A DNA stretch of 64,000 nt from Amoebidium appalachense (taxonomy: Eukaryota; Ichthyosporea). The DNA lies in contig CAVNZM010000004.1 in NCBI GenBank assembly GCA_963693365.1, positions 5,456,001 to 5,520,000 of the forward strand, read 5' to 3'. Below, piece by piece: positions 60,805-64,000 of this stretch. Numbering within the stretch: position 1 is the first letter of the stretch; every line of letters starts with the position of its first letter. The notes beneath the pieces were generated by a model that was given only the letters and a program-made list of their open reading frames with translations, did no database searches and was not told where the DNA came from. The position numbers and the translations under genes were made by a program.

Positions 60805-60920
60805 TATTGCTTCATTCTGATTGGTTGTCACACCACGGGGTTTCCCGATTGTTCTTCGAATGACATTTGCTATCACTATCAGACAGTTCTCCAATATCAG
60901 AACAGAAAACGGTCTCTACC

Positions 60921-61020
60921 CAGATGGCCAGATGGCCAGGTCAAATTCAGTGTGTGGAAAAAGGTGGATAAAACGGGATAAAACTGTGAGCAAAATGATC
61001 TGGCCATCTGGCCATGTGGC
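60921..61020. repeat. Inverted repeat TGGCCAGATGGCCAG
   Basis: A perfect 15-bp arm at 60925-60939 and its complement at 61000-61014, 60 bases apart, with the ATGGCC motif repeated around both. Confidence 0.8.
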
Positions 61021-61054
61021 CATGGAATCTCTATATCTAAAAATAGCTGCCACT

Positions 61055-61340
61055 GCGCCGGGGCGTGGTTCCGGGAGGCAGGGGAGCAGGGGAGCACTCA
61101 CTGGCCCTGCGCCGGGGCCTGGTTCCGGGAGGCAGGGGAGCAGGGGAGGCAGGGGGGGGCACGTGAGCACTCACTGGGGCCTGGTTCCGGGAGGCAGGGG
61201 AGCAGGGGAGCCACTCAGTGTGTGGGTGTGCATATGGCCATGGTCACACTGGGGCCTGGTTCCGGGAGGCAGGGGAGCAGGGGAGCAGGGGAGCAGGGGG
61301 GCAGGGGGGCAGGGGAGCTGGGGGGCAGGGGAGACTGGCA
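61055..61340. repeat. GC-rich minisatellite
   Basis: Four units beginning GGTTCCGGGAGGCAGGGGAG (61067, 61121, 61183, 61258) with variable spacers and GCAGGGGA subrepeats. Confidence 0.9.
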
Positions 61341-61410
61341 TGCCACTCAGCGTGTGGATAGTGTATGTTGGCACCATGCGGCTGTGTGGGTGATAAAGGC
61401 AGAAGCCACA

Positions 61411-61927
61411 ACACGTGTGGTGTCTAAACAGCCTAAAGGCATGCTCCGTGTGCAGGCACCAATTTCTACCCTCTTCTGGTTGGTGCCAAGAGGCAGCGCC
61501 CTACACGTGTGGTGTCTAAACAGCCTATAGGCATGCTCCGTGTGCAGGCACCAATTTCTACCCTCTTCTGGTTGGTGCCAAGAGGCAGCGCCCTACACGT
61601 GTGGTGTCTAAACAGCCTATAGGCATGCTCCGTGTGCAGGCACCAATTTCTACCCTCTTCTGGTTGGTGCCAAGAGGCAGCGCCCTACACGTGTGGTGTC
61701 TAAACAGCCTATAGGCATGCTCCGTGTGCAGGCACCAATTTCTACCCTCTTCTGGTTGGTGCCAAGAGGCAGCGCCCTACACGTGTGGTGTCTAAACAGC
61801 CTATAGGCATGCTCCGTGTGCAGGCACCAATTTCTACCCTCTTCTGGTTGGTGCCAAGAGGCAGCGCCCTACACGTGTGGTGTCTAAACAGCCTATAGGC
61901 ATGCTCCGTGTGCAGGCACTAATTTGT
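61411..61927. repeat. 92-bp tandem array, 5.6 near-identical copies
   Basis: Units start at 61411, 61503, 61595, 61687, 61779 and 61871. Copies 2 to 5 appear identical and the first differs by one base near its start. Each holds an E-box palindrome CACGTG and an 8-bp stem GGCACCAA...TTGGTGCC with a loop of about 17 bases. The array ends about 190 bp before the TATA box of the next gene. Confidence 0.95.
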
Positions 61928-62115
61928 TGTGCCTTCCTTTTTTGGTTAGATCTATACCCGGCCAATGGTTAGCAGCCACGGGTTTGTTTTCATCAAGCTT
62001 AGACGTGATACTTTGCCAACCATCAAGGCCGTTTGAGTGACAATGACCGTTGATTGGAGAGATCTATCCCATTGAGCCTTGGCACCATTGCTGTAAGCTG
62101 CTTTGTACCGTGGCA

Positions 62116-62123
62116 TATAAAAG
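62116..62123 (+). promoter_or_regulatory. TATA box of the coiled-coil gene
   Basis: TATAAAAG, 96 bases before the ATG at 62219. A start site near 62145 and a 5' leader of about 75 bases are inferred. An ATTGG box lies at about 62053. Confidence 0.65.
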
Positions 62124-62218
62124 CAGCACACACGGTCACATTCACTCATTTCAACACTGACACTCAATAGTAAAAGGCGACACACAACAAACTTGTTTTT
62201 CAAACACTCACACGAAAC

Positions 62219-63346
62219 ATGGATTCTTTGAAAGAGGAGCTTCAACAGCTGCAGAAGCGCTTTGATTTTCTGTACACGGACCATTCGTCTCGCTTAACGG
62301 CCCTGCACACCGACCTCATCAGCCTCCGCAGTCAAGTGACCAATGAGAATGCTGCGCGTACCCCCCGACCCCCCCAACCCCAGCCCTCTGATGTAGAGGC
62401 ACGACTGAGGGCAGCCGAAGAGCAGATCAAGACCCTGCAGGCCGAGCTTGCCAGCCTGCAACGGGCTGCAGCACCCCACCGGGATGGCCAGGTGGCCTAT
62501 GAAAACTACATTTTCAGTGGCCCTTGCAAGACTACCCCTGTGGCCATGACCACCACTGTGACTGCCCCCACCCCTGCCGCCAAGACCGCCCCTGTGACTG
62601 CCCCCACCCCTGCCGCCAAGAGCGCCGCCCCTGTGACTGCCCCCACCCCTGCCGCCAAGACCGCCCCTGTGACTGCCCCCACCCCTGCCGCCAAGACCGC
62701 CCCTGCCAAGACCACCCCTACCACCAAGACCACTCCTGCCAAGACCACCCCTACCACCAAGACCACTCCTGCCAAGACCACCCCTACCACCAAGACCACT
62801 CCTGCCAAGACCACCCCTGCCGCTAAGCCCAGGCCCAAGCACACCAAAACACCTGAGACTTCGTTGCATGACCATACGATGGACCTCGATGCACAGCTAA
62901 CTAGTGTGAGGGGGGAGCTCCAGAATGCTCGAGAGCGTGTCAAAGAGGCAAAGGCGGCTGAAGATGAAATGGCGGAGGGCCTGGCCATTGCTGCTGTGTG
63001 TGCAGCCCAAAACACCATAAAAAGCATCCGAAGGAAGATTCTGCGACGGGAGAAGAACTTGAAGGCATACACAGGTGGTAATGAGTCTGTCTCTTCACCT
63101 GCCTCACCCGCCAAACGCGTCCATGATCAATGCGATTGGGACTCAGATGAAGCATTCAACCCCAAGCGGCTCAAACGACGGGCAAATCAGGTACTCGATG
63201 ATATGACAGATGACGAATCTGCGTCTGATCGTGAGTCGGTCGTGTATGACCGCAAACCTGAACCCAAACATAAACAAACTGAAGAAATTCCCCTCATTGA
63301 TCTTGACCAGGAAGAGTTTGACCAGTATGAGCATGAGATGTACTGA
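62219..63346 (+). CDS. Intronless coiled-coil protein with Pro/Ala/Lys/Thr repeat linker, unknown
   Basis: 375 codons, no intron. Residues 1-95 are a heptad-rich coiled coil (MDSLKEELQQLQKRFDF start), interrupted by a Pro-rich patch. Residues about 103-205 are a low-complexity linker of two internal repeats: about four copies of a 36-bp unit (VTAPTPAAKTAP) and three of a 33-bp unit (AKTTPTTKTTP). A second coiled coil (about 217-275) follows, then a basic nuclear-signal-like NPKRLKRR (about 314-321) and an acidic tail. The linker resembles the C-terminal tails of linker histones, so a nuclear or chromatin role is possible, but there is no globular domain I recognise. It has its own TATA box and ATTAAA signal. 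Codon use is ordinary and there are no stops, so a functional gene is likely. Confidence 0.8.
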   Translation: MDSLKEELQQLQKRFDFLYTDHSSRLTALHTDLISLRSQVTNENAARTPRPPQPQPSDVEARLRAAEEQIKTLQAELASLQRAAAPHRDGQVAYENYIFSGPCKTTPVAMTTTVTAPTPAAKTAPVTAPTPAAKSAAPVTAPTPAAKTAPVTAPTPAAKTAPAKTTPTTKTTPAKTTPTTKTTPAKTTPTTKTTPAKTTPAAKPRPKHTKTPETSLHDHTMDLDAQLTSVRGELQNARERVKEAKAAEDEMAEGLAIAAVCAAQNTIKSIRRKILRREKNLKAYTGGNESVSSPASPAKRVHDQCDWDSDEAFNPKRLKRRANQVLDDMTDDESASDRESVVYDRKPEPKHKQTEEIPLIDLDQEEFDQYEHEMY

Positions 63347-63534
63347 TTTGATTGGTCGACTAAGTGGCATTCTCTTTTGATTTGTATTTGAATTGATCGG
63401 TCTTGATTTATTTGTTTCTTTTCTCTTTTAGTTTGTATTTGAATATACTCGGTCCAAGTTGATTTGTTCTTTGTAATCTGACTAGACTATCATGTACGTA
63501 CTTACTCTTTTTCTATACAATCACTTGTGTTCAT

Positions 63535-63540
63535 ATTAAA
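63535..63540 (+). terminator. Polyadenylation signal ATTAAA of the coiled-coil gene
   Basis: ATTAAAGGAT 189 bases after the stop, the same ten bases as at 32672. Confidence 0.5.
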
Positions 63541-63742
63541 GGATTCTGTGTACGTGGACCACGGAAACATACACCATTTTTTGCAGTGCTTCATGCTATA
63601 AAATAACCATGAGAGACACAAACAAATACACTAAGTGTGTACACGTCTACCCATAGGCCCAAGTGTTGACATGTCTGCCCACAGTTCCCTAAGGCTTAAA
63701 GCACACATCTGCCTGTATGCCATAAACTTTACTTTCACCACA

Positions 63743-64000
63743 AGACACCCACCTAAGTACACGTCTGCACCACCCTAAGTACACTGTGGTGCACAGCCCC
63801 ACCCTAAGTACACTCTGCACCACCCTAAGTACACGACCCTAAGTACACTCTGCACCACCCTAAGTACACTCTGCACCACCCTAAGTACACTATGCACCAC
63901 CCTAAGTACACTCTGCACCACCCTAAGTACACTCTGCACCACCCTAAGTACACTCTGCACCACCCTAAGTACACTCTGCACAGCCCCACCCTAAGTACAC
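63743..64000. repeat. 21-bp minisatellite (CACCCTAAGTACACTCTGCAC type), continues past the window
   Basis: About twelve copies of CCTAAGTACAC. The central copies keep a strict 21-bp period (63859, 63880, 63901, 63922, 63943, 63964) and the outer ones vary. The array reaches the window edge. Confidence 0.93.

Noticed and set aside
61411-61927. 92-bp array considered as CRISPR or as an rDNA spacer
   Set aside because: There are no unique spacers and the whole unit is repeated. No rRNA sequence lies nearby.

Overview
Eukaryotic nuclear DNA, almost certainly from an opisthokont and most simply a unicellular holozoan (an ichthyosporean-like protist would fit, but the species cannot be read from the sequence). 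The grounds are spliceosomal introns with GT/AG borders and CTAAC-like branch points, an animal-type septin with a C-terminal coiled coil, CTNNBL1 and an XRCC4-type protein. The DNA is saturated with microsatellites (CA/GT, CT/GA, GCAC) and pure C or G tracts of 15 to 55 bases. Nearly all long open frames are frames through these arrays, not genes.

Layout. 1-326: first exon, minus strand, of a GH13 alpha-glucosidase with its 5' UTR intron and TATA box (to about 815). 3249-17520: a complete 17-exon CTNNBL1 gene, minus strand, 561 codons. 17521-18487: a head-to-head promoter with a perfect CRE. 18488-29767: a complete 12-exon septin, plus strand, 403 codons. 32015-32530 and 47294-47782: two intronless paralogues of a secreted ten-cysteine protein family that I do not recognise. 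Between them lie simple repeats and a transposon graveyard (about 40-46 kb): three pieces of one LINE family, one split by a 1 kb PIF/Harbinger-like element, a DIRS-like fragment and a pogo-like end. 49347-59806: a 15-exon XRCC4 homologue, plus strand, about 380 codons. 60583-64000: a 38-bp-TIR GC-rich element, three minisatellite arrays and an intronless coiled-coil gene with Pro/Ala/Lys/Thr repeats.

The three spliced genes were rebuilt exon by exon. All phases agree and each total is a multiple of three, so these models are firm except where noted. Their products act in separate nuclear or cytoskeletal processes (spliceosome-associated CTNNBL1, septin filaments, end joining). I see no operon-like logic beyond the shared CTNNBL1/septin promoter.

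The most unusual signal is in the introns. A dispersed repeat of about 50-150 bp, ending in an ACACATTCTAAC-like motif followed by a C tract, occurs at least 14 times, always in the sense direction of the host gene and often just before the 3' splice site. It looks like a mobile or duplicated 3'-splice-site module (introner-like). Several introns also hold decayed copies of the neighbouring exon's edge, most strikingly four tandem copies of the acceptor and start of septin exon 10.
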